Shown: piece by piece, positions 1-9,459 of the stretch
How positions within the stretch are numbered: position 1 is the first letter of the stretch
Layout of the letters: each line of letters opens with the position of its first letter
Origin: Alloacidobacterium sp035547425
GTDB taxonomy: Bacteria; Acidobacteriota; Terriglobia; Terriglobales; Acidobacteriaceae
Direction of reading: 5' to 3'
NCBI GenBank assembly: GCA_035547425.1
Contig: DASZUU010000029.1
Location: forward strand, 62,001-126,000
DNA: 64,000 nucleotides
Notes under the pieces: model-generated
Databases searched by the model: none
The model's input: only the letters and a program-made list of their open reading frames with translations
What the model was told of the DNA's origin: nothing
Translations under genes and position numbers: made by a program

Positions 1-1
1 C

Positions 2-1831
2 GATGAAGGTGATGGTGCGAAGTCTTCGCCGAATAGCCTGGATAAGTTTGAGCCCTCTCCAGATAAAAAGTGGGAAGCGATCATTGCGAACTATAACGTA
101 GTGCTTCGCTCGCCCGATCGCAAGCAGACAGTCACATTAAGCACGGATGGGTCGGAAGGGAACTACTATGATTTCCGTTCTATATCGTGGTCGCCCGATT
201 CCAAATATCTGGTGGTGTATCGCATCAAGCCGGGCTACAAGCGGATGGTGCATTACACCGAATCATCGCCTGCGACGCAACTGCAACCTATTTATTCAGA
301 GATTGAATATGCGAAGGCGGGTGACACGCTCGATCTGCAGCAGCCAGTGCTTTTTGATGTGACGGCAAAGCGCGAAATGCAGATCGATCATGCTTTGTTT
401 CCTAATCCTTATGAGCTGAGCGGCGCGGCGTGGTGGAAGGACAGCCGCGGCTTCACGTTTGAATATAACCAGCGCGGACATCAGCTTTATCGCGTGATTG
501 ATGTTGACGCGAAAACAGGCACGGCGCGGACGTTGATCGATGAGCCGAGCCAAACGTTTGTGGATTACCGGACGCTTGTGAAAGACCAGATGGACACCGG
601 CAAGAAATACCGCTATGACATTGCAGATGGCAAACAGATCATCTGGGCATCAGAGAGGGATGGTTGGGAACATCTCTACATGGTGGATGGCGCTACGGGG
701 AAATTTGATCATGTGATTACGAAAGGCGATTGGGTTGTGCGGGCCGTGGATCGCGTGGATGAGGAAAAGCGGCAGATATGGTTTGAGGCGAGCGGCATGA
801 ATGCGGGAGAAGATCCCTATTTTATCCACGCATATCGAATTAATTTTGACGGCACGGGGCTTACTCCGCTGACGCCGGGCGCAGGCAATCATCACGTGGA
901 ATATTCGGATGACGGCAAATATTACGTGGATCAAGTCAGCACGATCGACAGTGCTCCGGTGCTGACGCTGTATCGGACGGAAGGCAACGAGAAAGTTGCG
1001 GAAATTGAACGAGGAAAGATCGACAAGCTGATTGCTGCAGGATGGCATGCGCCTGAAGTTTTTACAGCGAAGGGGCGCGACGGCAAAACTGATATATGGG
1101 GTGTAGTGTGGAAGCCGGCGCATTTCGATCCGGCAAAAAAATATCCGGTGATCGAGGATATCTATGCGGGTCCGCAAGGATCGTTTGTTCCTAAGACGTT
1201 CAGCACGCGCGTAGAGCCGCTGACCGAATTAGGCTTTGTGGTTGTGCAGATCGATGGAATGGGTACGAACAATCGATCGAGAGCGTTTCATGATGTTGCG
1301 TGGAAGAATTTGAAGGATGCAGGATTTCCAGATCGTATTTTGTGGCACAAGGCATATGCAGCGAGTCATCCCTGGTATGACATTTCCCGTGTAGGCATTT
1401 TCGGCACCTCCGCCGGCGGACAAAGCGCATTAGGCGCGTTGCTGTTTCATCCGGAGTTTTATAAAGCCGCGGTTGCCAACAGCGGCTGCTATGACAATCG
1501 TATGGACAAGATATGGTGGAACGAACAATGGATGGGATGGCCTGTGGGACCGCAATATTCCGAATCATCGGATGTGGATAATGCATGGCGCCTGCAGGGG
1601 AAGCTCATGCTGGTAGTGGGAGAGATGGATAAGAATGTCGATCCTTCGTCTACATTTCAGGTTGTGGACAGGCTGGAGAAGGCGAACAAGATGTTCGATC
1701 TATTGTATGTACCCGGAGGCGGGCATGGCGCGGGTGGAGATTATGGGCGAAAAAAGCTGATGGATTTTTTTGTTCGTAATTTGCTGAATGAACCGACTCC
1801 GGATTGGAATGCGAGCGGTGGTCATTCCTAA
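2..1831 (+). CDS. S9-family peptidase, DPP-IV-like (5' end outside window)
   Basis: The frame is open from base 2 with no convincing start, so the gene begins left of the window; about 609 residues are visible. The first part matches a DPP-IV beta-propeller (DPPIV_N), with repeated WSPDSKY- and YSDDGKY-like strands. The C-terminal third is the prolyl oligopeptidase alpha/beta-hydrolase domain. The nucleophile sits in GTSAGG, the acid in VGEMDKNVD and the histidine in GGGHGAG, so the catalytic triad is intact. Such enzymes remove X-Pro dipeptides or cut after proline, usually outside the cytoplasm. The signal peptide cannot be seen. Lying next to a hydroxyproline and arabinosidase locus, it could process proline/hydroxyproline-rich peptides, but that is inference. 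The gene ends in TAA and faces the convergent DUF5695-like gene. Confidence 0.9.
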   Translation, partial: DEGDGAKSSPNSLDKFEPSPDKKWEAIIANYNVVLRSPDRKQTVTLSTDGSEGNYYDFRSISWSPDSKYLVVYRIKPGYKRMVHYTESSPATQLQPIYSEIEYAKAGDTLDLQQPVLFDVTAKREMQIDHALFPNPYELSGAAWWKDSRGFTFEYNQRGHQLYRVIDVDAKTGTARTLIDEPSQTFVDYRTLVKDQMDTGKKYRYDIADGKQIIWASERDGWEHLYMVDGATGKFDHVITKGDWVVRAVDRVDEEKRQIWFEASGMNAGEDPYFIHAYRINFDGTGLTPLTPGAGNHHVEYSDDGKYYVDQVSTIDSAPVLTLYRTEGNEKVAEIERGKIDKLIAAGWHAPEVFTAKGRDGKTDIWGVVWKPAHFDPAKKYPVIEDIYAGPQGSFVPKTFSTRVEPLTELGFVVVQIDGMGTNNRSRAFHDVAWKNLKDAGFPDRILWHKAYAASHPWYDISRVGIFGTSAGGQSALGALLFHPEFYKAAVANSGCYDNRMDKIWWNEQWMGWPVGPQYSESSDVDNAWRLQGKLMLVVGEMDKNVDPSSTFQVVDRLEKANKMFDLLYVPGGGHGAGGDYGRKKLMDFFVRNLLNEPTPDWNASGGHS

Positions 1832-1866
1832 GTACGTTCGCGCTAATTAAATCCCACAAATACAAC

Positions 1867-1908
1867 GGCGAAGAAGAGAAACATTTATTGGATGCTCTCT
1901 TCTTCGCC
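1867..1908. terminator. Bidirectional terminator-like hairpin
   Basis: A perfect 12-bp inverted repeat (GGCGAAGAAGAG / CTCTTCTTCGCC) with an 18-nt loop lies in the 101-bp gap between two convergent genes. There is only a weak T-rich tail on either side. Confidence 0.55.
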
Positions 1909-1932
1909 TTCATCCTTTGATAACTTGTCGAG

Positions 1933-4719
1933 CTATTCCTGCTTCAGCGATATGGTTGTTTCGGTTGCTTTCAGCGGGATGGTGTAGGCGCCTGCAATTT
2001 TTTGCTCCCTCTCTGCGATTGCCCATGTATGTGCATTTGACGTGGTGGTGATTAGACGCAGGCGTGCTACCCGATCATTCGCGGATGCGGGAGCAAGATG
2101 AAGCGTGACGGTGTTTTTCCTGGTGTCATAGTCGACGGAGGAAAAGCGTCCGGCGTCCAGCGTGATCCATAACGACAGCGGAGCGATGAAGACGCGCTGC
2201 CTTAGTGAGTCGAGCACCGTTACGTGAATATGTCCATTGTCATCGGTGATATTTCCTCCGAAGCAGAGCCAGCCCATGACAGCGTCATGTGTGATGTAGG
2301 TTGCTGTATTCATGGCATGGCCGAAGAAGTTTGGGCCGTAGTCGCCGGTGTAGGGATCGAAGGCCATGCGATCGGGGAATGAGTGGAAGGCGGCGGATGC
2401 AAATCCTTTCTGATCGATGTTGGTGAGTGGCCCCATTACGCCTCCGTAACCGGCACGGAGGAGATAAAGATCATTGGGATGCAGGCGGTATTCGTCGAGT
2501 AAAGGAATTGCGTTCAAGCCTGAACCATAGTGATGCAACTGGCGCTCGATGCGCGGGTATTTGCCTCCGTATAGGAAGTCCCAATAGCGACGCGCGCTGC
2601 CGTTGTATCCCCAACTGGGCAGAACAGGCGTGTATGCGAGGATTGCGTTCAGAGTTACATCGGCTTTGTCGGTATAACCGAAGAAGCGTGACCAGCCATA
2701 GACCTCTTCCTGTCCGGTAGAATCCCATGGCATTTCACTGCCGAAGGGATAGGCTTCCGTCTTCCAGCGATCGGCTCGTAATCGCATGATGCTTTCAAGC
2801 TGATTAGCTTTGTCTGTCCAACCTTCCGCGCGCATGTCGTTGAGCAACTGGATGAAGATGGAGCCTTCCATCAAACCGAATTGCGTGTAATAAGGAGCCT
2901 GGCTGTTCATTGCCAATGTGGTTTCATATGCCTGATTCAGATACCAGTCCCAAGTGTGCTTGGTGGCGAGCCCGGTAGTATTGCGCGCGATTCGATAGAG
3001 CGACCAATATGCGGCGACAACATGAGGATAGTTGTAGGTGCGCCCCAGGTCGTCGGCGCCTTTCTTATCCCAGCTTGTCCAACTTTTCCAGTTGTAAGAA
3101 GAGTCGTAGTGGAAGTTGGGGAGCATATCCGGTTGGTAGAAGAAGAGGCTTTTGTGTACTCCGTATTTCTGAGAGCCGGAGTTTACCTGCAGGCGGCCCC
3201 AGAGTACGCCATCGATAAAGCTTTCGAGTTGTGCGACCTCGGACGCATTCGGTTCGGTGTACTCTTTCATGGCAGCGGCAAGCCACGAGCCTGCGCCGGC
3301 TTCGTCGGAGAGGCCAGCGATCCAGACGCGTGGCTCCTGCACGACTTGCTTTCCGGTTGAGTCGTCGTAACTGATGATGGAGGGAGCGCGATGGAATGGG
3401 TCGGATGCTTCGGTGAACCATTGCTCATGGAAGAGGAAGCGGCCCATGTCGGCAACGGCTTCCGGCTCAGGCTTGATGGTGCGGTATGCGATGGATTGTA
3501 CGATTCCATCGGCATAAGTGATGACGAGACGGGAGCGGCCCCATTGCTGTCCGTTCAATGTGTAAGCATGCAGGCCGGAAGCGGTTTCACCATCATCGTG
3601 AATTTCGATTGCGTCTGCGGGCTCGCTGATTATGGAATGCACGGGCGAGTTGTAGCGGAGAAAGAGACGTGCATGGATATCCTGGGGAAGAATATATCCG
3701 GGGATTCCAACGGCTACGGGTCGACGATGCGCCGTTAATGTTTCTTCAATCTTGCGCAATTCGGGCGCGACCACAAAGCGCAGGCCAAAGGTTGTGCTGC
3801 TGCCTGGAGAGAGAGTTTGCTCCGTCGGGGGATTCCATTCCTGGACGCCTTTCCAGTCTGTTTGCGCGAAGCCCGCGGAATGCACCATCCAGTCGTAGGA
3901 GCCTTCAAAGGTGGTGCTGCGCGGTGTTGGATCATTTCCGAGCAGTCCCTTGCCGGTCGTCCGGTCGCGGTGATCGAGAATGGGCTTCCACGCTTCAAAC
4001 GGAGTATGGCCATCCGGGATCACCAGCAACACGGGACCTTTGCCGGATAGCCGGCTTACCTGAACGTATCCGGCGTCTTCTCCTATATAAGGGTCGTAAA
4101 AAGAGCATGTGCTGTAGGCCTGTTGGAGAGTGCGTCCGGTGATGATGTTGTTGAAGACCATGGGAATGCCGATGGCTCCGATTTCTACCGGTTGCGACGA
4201 GGTATTGGTGAGGGTGAAACGCAGAGTCAGGTCGCCTTTATCGATAAGCCATGTGCGAGTTATCTGCAGGGGTTGATCCGGCGGCAGGGTTGGCGTAAGG
4301 TTTGTCTCGAAATGCGCTGCGTCTGAGGAAATGATTTGAACCGGATGACGCTCAAAGGCAGTGGAAAGATCTCGCCAGGGTGCGTTGCCGGTGCGAATGC
4401 GGAGATCAAGATCGCCTAGGTGATAGAAGGTGTCGGCGGAGCGCTGCTGAAGCAGGTCGCCGGGCGTGTAGTCGAGTGTAGGGTCTGCATCGGGCGAGAG
4501 TTTTGCCGCCGTTCCGGAATAACGGAGCAGATCGAGAGACAGAGCGGAAGATTTCAGAGTGACGCGGCCTCCATGGAGCATGGGGCCGGGAGGCAAAGGC
4601 AGGGGGCCATGGTGCGCCTGCTGCGCCAACGCGGGCGAGACAAATAGAAGAAATGCAGGCTTAAGAAAGCGTTGTCTTGAAAAAACGCTTTGATAAGGCG
4701 GCAGGAATCGGAAGCTCAT
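1933..4719 (-). CDS. Large secreted protein, probably DUF5695 family
   Basis: About 928 residues. The frame is open 40 codons further upstream, but the ATG at 4719 follows a GAGG element and gives a normal signal peptide (hydrophobic FLKPAFLLFVSPALA, then AQQ), so this start is preferred. The mature part opens with beta-sandwich-like sequence and continues with a long Trp/Tyr-rich stretch typical of an (alpha/alpha) toroid, as in carbohydrate-active enzymes. I recognise it tentatively as DUF5695, a family known from Acidobacteriota and Bacteroidota without, to my knowledge, an assigned activity. It is divergent from the GH127 beta-L-arabinofuranosidase 240 bp away, so a role in the same plant-glycan breakdown is likely. 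No catalytic residues can be named. Confidence 0.72.
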   Translation of the reverse strand: MSFRFLPPYQSVFSRQRFLKPAFLLFVSPALAQQAHHGPLPLPPGPMLHGGRVTLKSSALSLDLLRYSGTAAKLSPDADPTLDYTPGDLLQQRSADTFYHLGDLDLRIRTGNAPWRDLSTAFERHPVQIISSDAAHFETNLTPTLPPDQPLQITRTWLIDKGDLTLRFTLTNTSSQPVEIGAIGIPMVFNNIITGRTLQQAYSTCSFYDPYIGEDAGYVQVSRLSGKGPVLLVIPDGHTPFEAWKPILDHRDRTTGKGLLGNDPTPRSTTFEGSYDWMVHSAGFAQTDWKGVQEWNPPTEQTLSPGSSTTFGLRFVVAPELRKIEETLTAHRRPVAVGIPGYILPQDIHARLFLRYNSPVHSIISEPADAIEIHDDGETASGLHAYTLNGQQWGRSRLVITYADGIVQSIAYRTIKPEPEAVADMGRFLFHEQWFTEASDPFHRAPSIISYDDSTGKQVVQEPRVWIAGLSDEAGAGSWLAAAMKEYTEPNASEVAQLESFIDGVLWGRLQVNSGSQKYGVHKSLFFYQPDMLPNFHYDSSYNWKSWTSWDKKGADDLGRTYNYPHVVAAYWSLYRIARNTTGLATKHTWDWYLNQAYETTLAMNSQAPYYTQFGLMEGSIFIQLLNDMRAEGWTDKANQLESIMRLRADRWKTEAYPFGSEMPWDSTGQEEVYGWSRFFGYTDKADVTLNAILAYTPVLPSWGYNGSARRYWDFLYGGKYPRIERQLHHYGSGLNAIPLLDEYRLHPNDLYLLRAGYGGVMGPLTNIDQKGFASAAFHSFPDRMAFDPYTGDYGPNFFGHAMNTATYITHDAVMGWLCFGGNITDDNGHIHVTVLDSLRQRVFIAPLSLWITLDAGRFSSVDYDTRKNTVTLHLAPASANDRVARLRLITTTSNAHTWAIAEREQKIAGAYTIPLKATETTISLKQE

Positions 4720-4870
4720 GAAAACCTCGCATGCTTTCGGGCAAGTGTGTGATGCGTGTATGGGTGGGTAGAATTGTATACGAAAAAGAACACATATTTC
4801 GCTTAGAAACGAATGGGAATTACGAGGCAGGCAGGACATAATGGTTATGGAGATGAGTCGAAATGGCGGA

Positions 4871-4925
4871 TTGACAGTGCTGCTAAAAGTGATAGATGCT
4901 GAATGTATTCGAAATTGTATTTATA
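4871..4925 (+). promoter_or_regulatory. Promoter and GntR-type operator of the GH127 gene
   Basis: TTGACA at 4871-4876 is a good -35 box, with only a poor -10 (TAGATG) downstream. At 4902-4921 lies AATGTATTCGAAATTGTA, which shares the pattern ATGTATT-N5-TTGTA with sites in front of both hydroxyproline operons and the nearby TonB receptor. Its place just downstream of the promoter fits repression. A weaker relative (TGTAT...ACAT, about 4775-4795) lies upstream of the divergent gene. Confidence 0.5.
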
Positions 4926-4959
4926 GTGCACTGGTTTAAAGAGGGAAGGGAGTTCGATC

Positions 4960-6951
4960 ATGAATCATCTGGTTTCGCGAAGACGTTTTCTCGGCGGAGC
5001 AGCAGCTGCCGGGAGCGCGGCCTTGTTTTCTCCTGCGGTTTTTGCCAAGGATAAGGCGCAACAAAATGCCGCTGCCGGCGCAACGGAGGATGTGGCGATT
5101 CGAGACCTTGCGCATGCCTCCGTAGCAAAGACGCAGTGGAAGGTCGAACCGTTCTCGATGACCGAGGTGAGGCTGCTCCCGAGCTTTTGGAAAGATACGA
5201 TGGAGCTGAACCGCAGCTATCTCTATTCGCTTCCAAATGAAAGGCTGGCGCACAATTTTCGTGTGACTGCCGGTATTCCTTCGGATGCCGATCCGCTTGG
5301 CGGGTGGGAGGCCCCGGACTGCGAATTGCGCGGTCATTATGTAGGGCACTACCTATCGGCGTGCGCGCTGTTGCATGCGAGCACCGGCGATAAGCCGATT
5401 CTGGCTAAGGCGAATGAGTTGGTAGGAATGCTGGCTGAATGCCAGGCGAAAGACGGCTATCTGGGGGCTTATCCCACAACGTTTTACGATCGACTGCGCG
5501 CGCATCAAAAGGTGTGGGCGCCTTTTTATACCTACCACAAGATTATGGCCGGCCTGGTGGACATGTACGAACACACCGGGAATCGGCAGGCGCTGGAAAT
5601 GGCAACGCGCATGGCCGATTGGGCTTCGACGTATGCCAACTCATTTTCTGCTGACGACTGGCAACGTGTTCTGTTGGTGGAACATGGCGGGATGAATGAA
5701 GTGTCGTTCAACCTCTATGCCATTACGGGAAATACGAAGTATCGCGATCTGGCTTACAGGTTTGAGCATAAGAAGATTTTTGATCCACTGGCGAATAATG
5801 AAGACAAGTTGGCCGGGAACCATGCGAACACGAATATTCCCAAGGTGATTGGAGCGGCGCGCGGATATGAACTAACCGGAGACGCGCGTTATGAGACCAT
5901 CAGTCAAAACTTTTATCGCATTGTGACCGAGCATCATGCGTATTGCACGGGCGGAACCAGCAATGGAGAGATGTGGCATGAGGCCGATGCGATTGCTGCG
6001 CAGCTCGGTCCGGCGGCGGAAGAGTGCTGCTGCTCATACAACATGATGAAGCTGTCGAGGCTGTTGTATGGGCAGGATCCGGACCCGAGGTATTTCGATT
6101 ACTATGAGCGGCTGCTTTATAACGTTCGCTATGGAACGCAGGATCGGAACGGCATGCTGATGTATTACGTGCCGCTGCAGCCGGGCATGTACAAAACATT
6201 TGGGATGCCGTTTGATGCTTTCTGGTGCTGCACGGGAACGGGCAGCGAAGAATATGCCAAGCTGAACGATTCGATCTATTTCCACGATAATGATTCGGTG
6301 TATGTGAACCTGTTTATTCCTTCAAAACTTGATTGGAAAGAGCGGGGCCTGAAACTGCGGCAAACGAACAAATTTCCCGATGAAGAACGCATTACCTTCA
6401 CCATAGATAATGCTCCTTCGAAGAAAACAGCACTGAAAATTCGGGTGCCGTACTGGGCTACATCCGGCGTTGCTGTTGCCATTAATGGCGAGGCACAGCA
6501 GGTAACGGCAACGCCTTCCAGCTATATCACGCTGAGCCGCGACTGGAAGAGCGGAGATGTGATCGCGCTGGACTTGCCGTTGCAGTTGCATATCAATACA
6601 ACGCCGGATGACAAGCAGGTGCAGGCGGCTATGTATGGTCCGCTGGTGCTGGCGGTGCTTTTGGGAACGGAAGGTTTGACCACCTCGATGATCTACGGAG
6701 ACTCCGGTCCATTTGGAGATGATGGATATCCGCTTCCTGCCATTGATTTAAGACCGCGGCACCACAGGAATGAAGCTGCTGTTCCTGCTGTTGCGCCGGG
6801 AGAGATATGGGTTGAGCGTGCGGAAGGCTCCAGACGCTACCCGCTGATGTTTAAAACAAAGGGCAGAGGCCCCACGCATACGCTTGTGCCACTCAACCAG
6901 ATTATGGATGAGCGGTATTCGGTTTACGTGCGTAATCTTTCCATCAGCTAG
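4960..6951 (+). CDS. GH127 beta-L-arabinofuranosidase (DUF1680), Tat-exported
   Basis: 663 residues, ATG preceded by GGGAAGGGAG. The N-terminus SRRRFLGGAAAAGSAALFSPAVFA is a twin-arginine signal. The rest is a full-length GH127 (alpha/alpha)6 barrel. The signature zinc-thiolate site is present: EECCCSYNMMK near residue 355 and FWCCTGTGSEE near residue 421, matching the Glu-Cys...Cys-Cys set of the Bifidobacterium enzyme HypBA1, where a cysteine is the nucleophile. HypBA1 releases L-arabinose from beta-1,2-arabinofuranosides carried on hydroxyproline in extensin-type glycoproteins. Here the gene is followed by a GntR regulator and hydroxyproline catabolic genes, so the substrate fits both the enzyme and its neighbours. 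Related GH127 members have other specificities, so the exact linkage is not proven. Confidence 0.9.
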   Translation: MNHLVSRRRFLGGAAAAGSAALFSPAVFAKDKAQQNAAAGATEDVAIRDLAHASVAKTQWKVEPFSMTEVRLLPSFWKDTMELNRSYLYSLPNERLAHNFRVTAGIPSDADPLGGWEAPDCELRGHYVGHYLSACALLHASTGDKPILAKANELVGMLAECQAKDGYLGAYPTTFYDRLRAHQKVWAPFYTYHKIMAGLVDMYEHTGNRQALEMATRMADWASTYANSFSADDWQRVLLVEHGGMNEVSFNLYAITGNTKYRDLAYRFEHKKIFDPLANNEDKLAGNHANTNIPKVIGAARGYELTGDARYETISQNFYRIVTEHHAYCTGGTSNGEMWHEADAIAAQLGPAAEECCCSYNMMKLSRLLYGQDPDPRYFDYYERLLYNVRYGTQDRNGMLMYYVPLQPGMYKTFGMPFDAFWCCTGTGSEEYAKLNDSIYFHDNDSVYVNLFIPSKLDWKERGLKLRQTNKFPDEERITFTIDNAPSKKTALKIRVPYWATSGVAVAINGEAQQVTATPSSYITLSRDWKSGDVIALDLPLQLHINTTPDDKQVQAAMYGPLVLAVLLGTEGLTTSMIYGDSGPFGDDGYPLPAIDLRPRHHRNEAAVPAVAPGEIWVERAEGSRRYPLMFKTKGRGPTHTLVPLNQIMDERYSVYVRNLSIS

Positions 6952-6961
6952 AAACGGCAGA

Positions 6962-7006
6962 GAGTCGGCTATCGCTTGTTGCTATATGCAAGCAGATGGC
7001 CGGCTC
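6962..7006 (+). terminator. Terminator-like hairpin after GH127
   Basis: Outer arms GAGTCGGC / GCCGGCTC (one G-T pair) enclose an inner GCTTG / CAAGC stem. The structure is followed by ATTTCTTTT and lies 10 bp past the GH127 stop codon. Confidence 0.5.
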
Positions 7007-7103
7007 ATTTCTTTTGCCTGTAGCTTCGAAACCGATTTAACAAGGCCGCGAATATCTTAGAGTCATGAACAGAGGATTTTGAGTTACATTGACTTAGAAC
7101 CAT

Positions 7104-7832
7104 ATGAAGAAGCAAACAGCCACGGGTACGAAAAAGCAAAAGGCTGAACACGGCACAAGCCTGTCGACAGCTTTTCGGGAGATTCGCGAACTGATTGTGC
7201 ATGGGCGGCTTTCGCCCGGAACCTGGATTCTGGAAGCCGATCTTGCAGAGCGGTTGAATATGAGCCGGACGCCTGTTCGAGGAGCCATTCAATGGCTGCA
7301 GCGGGAAGGCTATATTATCGAGCACCGCAATGTGAGCAAGTCGCGCATGATCGTTGCGCCGCTTACAAAAGAAGACGCCAACGAGTTATACATGATCATC
7401 GGGCGCCTGGAAGGCATTGCAGGGCGCGGCGTAGCGCAGTTGCCGCCTAACGACCGCAAACAGATTGTGCTCCAGTTGCGCAAGCTGAATAAGCAGTTGA
7501 GTAATATTGCTTCAGGCCATGGCGGGCAGCCTGGAGATATCTTCGATCATGACCGTGATTTCCATCGCATTGTGATCAAGCATGGCGCCGGAGCCAGATT
7601 AACCACGCTGCACAAGGCGATTGAGCCGCAAACGGAGCGTTATTGGCGGCTCTATGCGAGCTCGATTATTAAAGACCTGCATGTATCGATTGAAGAGCAC
7701 GAGCGGATTATTCGCGCGATTGAAGATGGCGATGCGGACGCTGTAGAAGTGGGGCTGCAGCAGAACTGGCTGAAAGGCGCAGAGCGCCTTGGCCATGTCA
7801 TCGATATTTTTGGCGAACGCGGCAGCTGGTAA
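7104..7832 (+). CDS. GntR-family regulator (FCD subfamily)
   Basis: 242 residues. Residues 20-85 form the winged helix of the GntR family (ADLAERLNMSRTPVRGAIQWLQREGYI). The remaining alpha-helical part is an FCD ligand domain with the usual Asp/His metal-binding positions (HDRDFHRIV, EEHERIIRAI). A basic, Lys-rich stretch precedes the DNA-binding domain. The gene sits between GH127 and the hydroxyproline operon and converges on the aldehyde dehydrogenase gene with a 22-bp gap. It is the best candidate for the protein that binds the ATGTATT-N5-TTGTA sites found at 4902, 11719, 12964 and 19379, probably as a repressor released by a pathway intermediate. No such site is seen at its own promoter, and no strong ribosome-binding site precedes the ATG. 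Confidence 0.87.
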   Translation: MKKQTATGTKKQKAEHGTSLSTAFREIRELIVHGRLSPGTWILEADLAERLNMSRTPVRGAIQWLQREGYIIEHRNVSKSRMIVAPLTKEDANELYMIIGRLEGIAGRGVAQLPPNDRKQIVLQLRKLNKQLSNIASGHGGQPGDIFDHDRDFHRIVIKHGAGARLTTLHKAIEPQTERYWRLYASSIIKDLHVSIEEHERIIRAIEDGDADAVEVGLQQNWLKGAERLGHVIDIFGERGSW

Positions 7833-7854
7833 GTTGACCAGCGCCGCATTCTAT

Positions 7855-9435
7855 CTACTGAATGGCGTCCTTTGTCATCTCTCCGTTCACCATGCGCAGC
7901 ACACCCAGAGGATTTTCGTTCTTCAAGGCATCCGGCAACGCGGACTGCGGCAGATTCTGATAGCAGACAGGCCGGGCGAAGCGAAAAATTGCCTGTGTGC
8001 CGACAGAGGTAGAGCGACCGTCAGAAGTAGCAGGATAAGGGCCGCCGTGCACCATCGCATGGCAGACTTCTACACCAGTGGGGTAGCCGTTGAAGATCAG
8101 GCGTCCTACTTTTCTCTCCAGAATAGAAACCAAGTCTTGATGAGCGAGGAAGTCCGCTTCTGTTCCGAGAAGAGTGGCGGTGAGATGTCCTTGCAACGAG
8201 CGGGCAACCTGGAGCATTTGCTTCTTGTCGGAAAAGCGGACTAAAAGCGTTGCCGGGCCGAAGATTTCTTCCGCCAGTTCAGGGTCGTGCAGAAGCTGCT
8301 CTGCATCCGTTTCAAGCAATGCGGCTGACGTGCCTGCAGCGCTGGAGCTTTCGGCGGTAGCGGGGTTGACGCTGATGCTTGCGGTTTCTTTGCGTTGAGC
8401 AAGCCCCCTTTTGTATTGCGCAGCTATGCCCGCAGTGAGCATGGTGAAGGCCGGCAGGGCAGCAACTTTTTCCTGCAGGGTTGCTTTGAGTGCTTCAGAT
8501 CCGCTTTCCGGGAGGAAGACAATGCCTGGTTTTGTGCAGAATTGTCCTGCTCCCAGGGTGTAGGACGCGGTGAGATCAGCGGCGACTTTTTCATGCTGCG
8601 CAAGAGCGCCGGGCAGAACGAATACGGGATTTGTGCTGCTCATTTCCGCGTAGCAGGGAATTGGCTCCCGGCGGGAAGCAGCGATATCCATAAGCGAGCG
8701 GCCGGCTTTGAGCGAACCTGTAAAACCTACCGCTTTGACGAGAGGATGCTTTACCAATTGTGTACCGACTTCAATGCCTGAGTCGAAGAGGAGCGAGAAG
8801 ATACCTTCGTGAAGCGCGGCATCTGCGATGCATTTTTGAATGATGATGCCGACCAGTTCGCTTGTTCCCGGATGCGCCGGATGCGCCTTGACGATGACCG
8901 GATTGCCGGCAGCGAGCGCGGAGGCTGTATCGCCGCCTGCGACTGAAAATGCGAGCGGAAAATTGCTGGCCCCAAAAACGGCAACTGGGCCCAGCGGACG
9001 CAGCATGGAACGAATGTCAGGACGGGGAAGCGGCTTGCGTTCAGGCAGAGCCGTATCGATACGCGCATTGACCCAGGAGCCTTCCTCTACTATGTCGGCG
9101 AAAAGCCGAAGCTGACCGGTTGTACGCTGAACCTCGCCTTCCAATCGCGGGTTGGGCAATGCTGTTTCCAGATGCGCGCGCTCCACAAGCGTTGCTGATG
9201 CGGCTTGCAACGCATCGGCAATGCTGCGCAGGAATTTTGCGCGATTCAGGTTTGAGAGCGTGTTGTAACTGTAGAAAGCAGCATCCGCGAGTTGCGCGGC
9301 TCTCTCTACGTCCTGCGCCGTAGCGGAGAAGAACTCTGTCGGCAACGGATGGCCGGTCGCTGGATTGATGCCGGAGAACGAAGCTCCATTTCTGGAGCCT
9401 CGTTTGGAACCGATGATGGATGTACCTTGCAGCAT
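7855..9435 (-). CDS. 2-oxoglutarate semialdehyde (2,5-dioxovalerate) dehydrogenase
   Basis: 526 residues, an NADP-type aldehyde dehydrogenase. The catalytic cysteine lies in YTLGAGQFCTKPG, a wording typical of the alpha-ketoglutaric semialdehyde dehydrogenase group, with FTGSLKAGRSL in the cofactor-binding region and EEIFGP near the C-terminus. It oxidises 2-oxoglutarate semialdehyde to 2-oxoglutarate, the last step of hydroxyproline degradation. The same enzyme closes the non-phosphorylative L-arabinose pathway, so it could serve both halves of an arabinosylated hydroxyproline substrate. It is the third gene of the operon that starts at 11657, 24 bp after the DapA-family gene, with AAGGA upstream of its ATG. 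Confidence 0.88.
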   Translation of the reverse strand: MLQGTSIIGSKRGSRNGASFSGINPATGHPLPTEFFSATAQDVERAAQLADAAFYSYNTLSNLNRAKFLRSIADALQAASATLVERAHLETALPNPRLEGEVQRTTGQLRLFADIVEEGSWVNARIDTALPERKPLPRPDIRSMLRPLGPVAVFGASNFPLAFSVAGGDTASALAAGNPVIVKAHPAHPGTSELVGIIIQKCIADAALHEGIFSLLFDSGIEVGTQLVKHPLVKAVGFTGSLKAGRSLMDIAASRREPIPCYAEMSSTNPVFVLPGALAQHEKVAADLTASYTLGAGQFCTKPGIVFLPESGSEALKATLQEKVAALPAFTMLTAGIAAQYKRGLAQRKETASISVNPATAESSSAAGTSAALLETDAEQLLHDPELAEEIFGPATLLVRFSDKKQMLQVARSLQGHLTATLLGTEADFLAHQDLVSILERKVGRLIFNGYPTGVEVCHAMVHGGPYPATSDGRSTSVGTQAIFRFARPVCYQNLPQSALPDALKNENPLGVLRMVNGEMTKDAIQ

Positions 9436-9459
9436 CTCTGATTTTCCTTGTAGCTTGCG

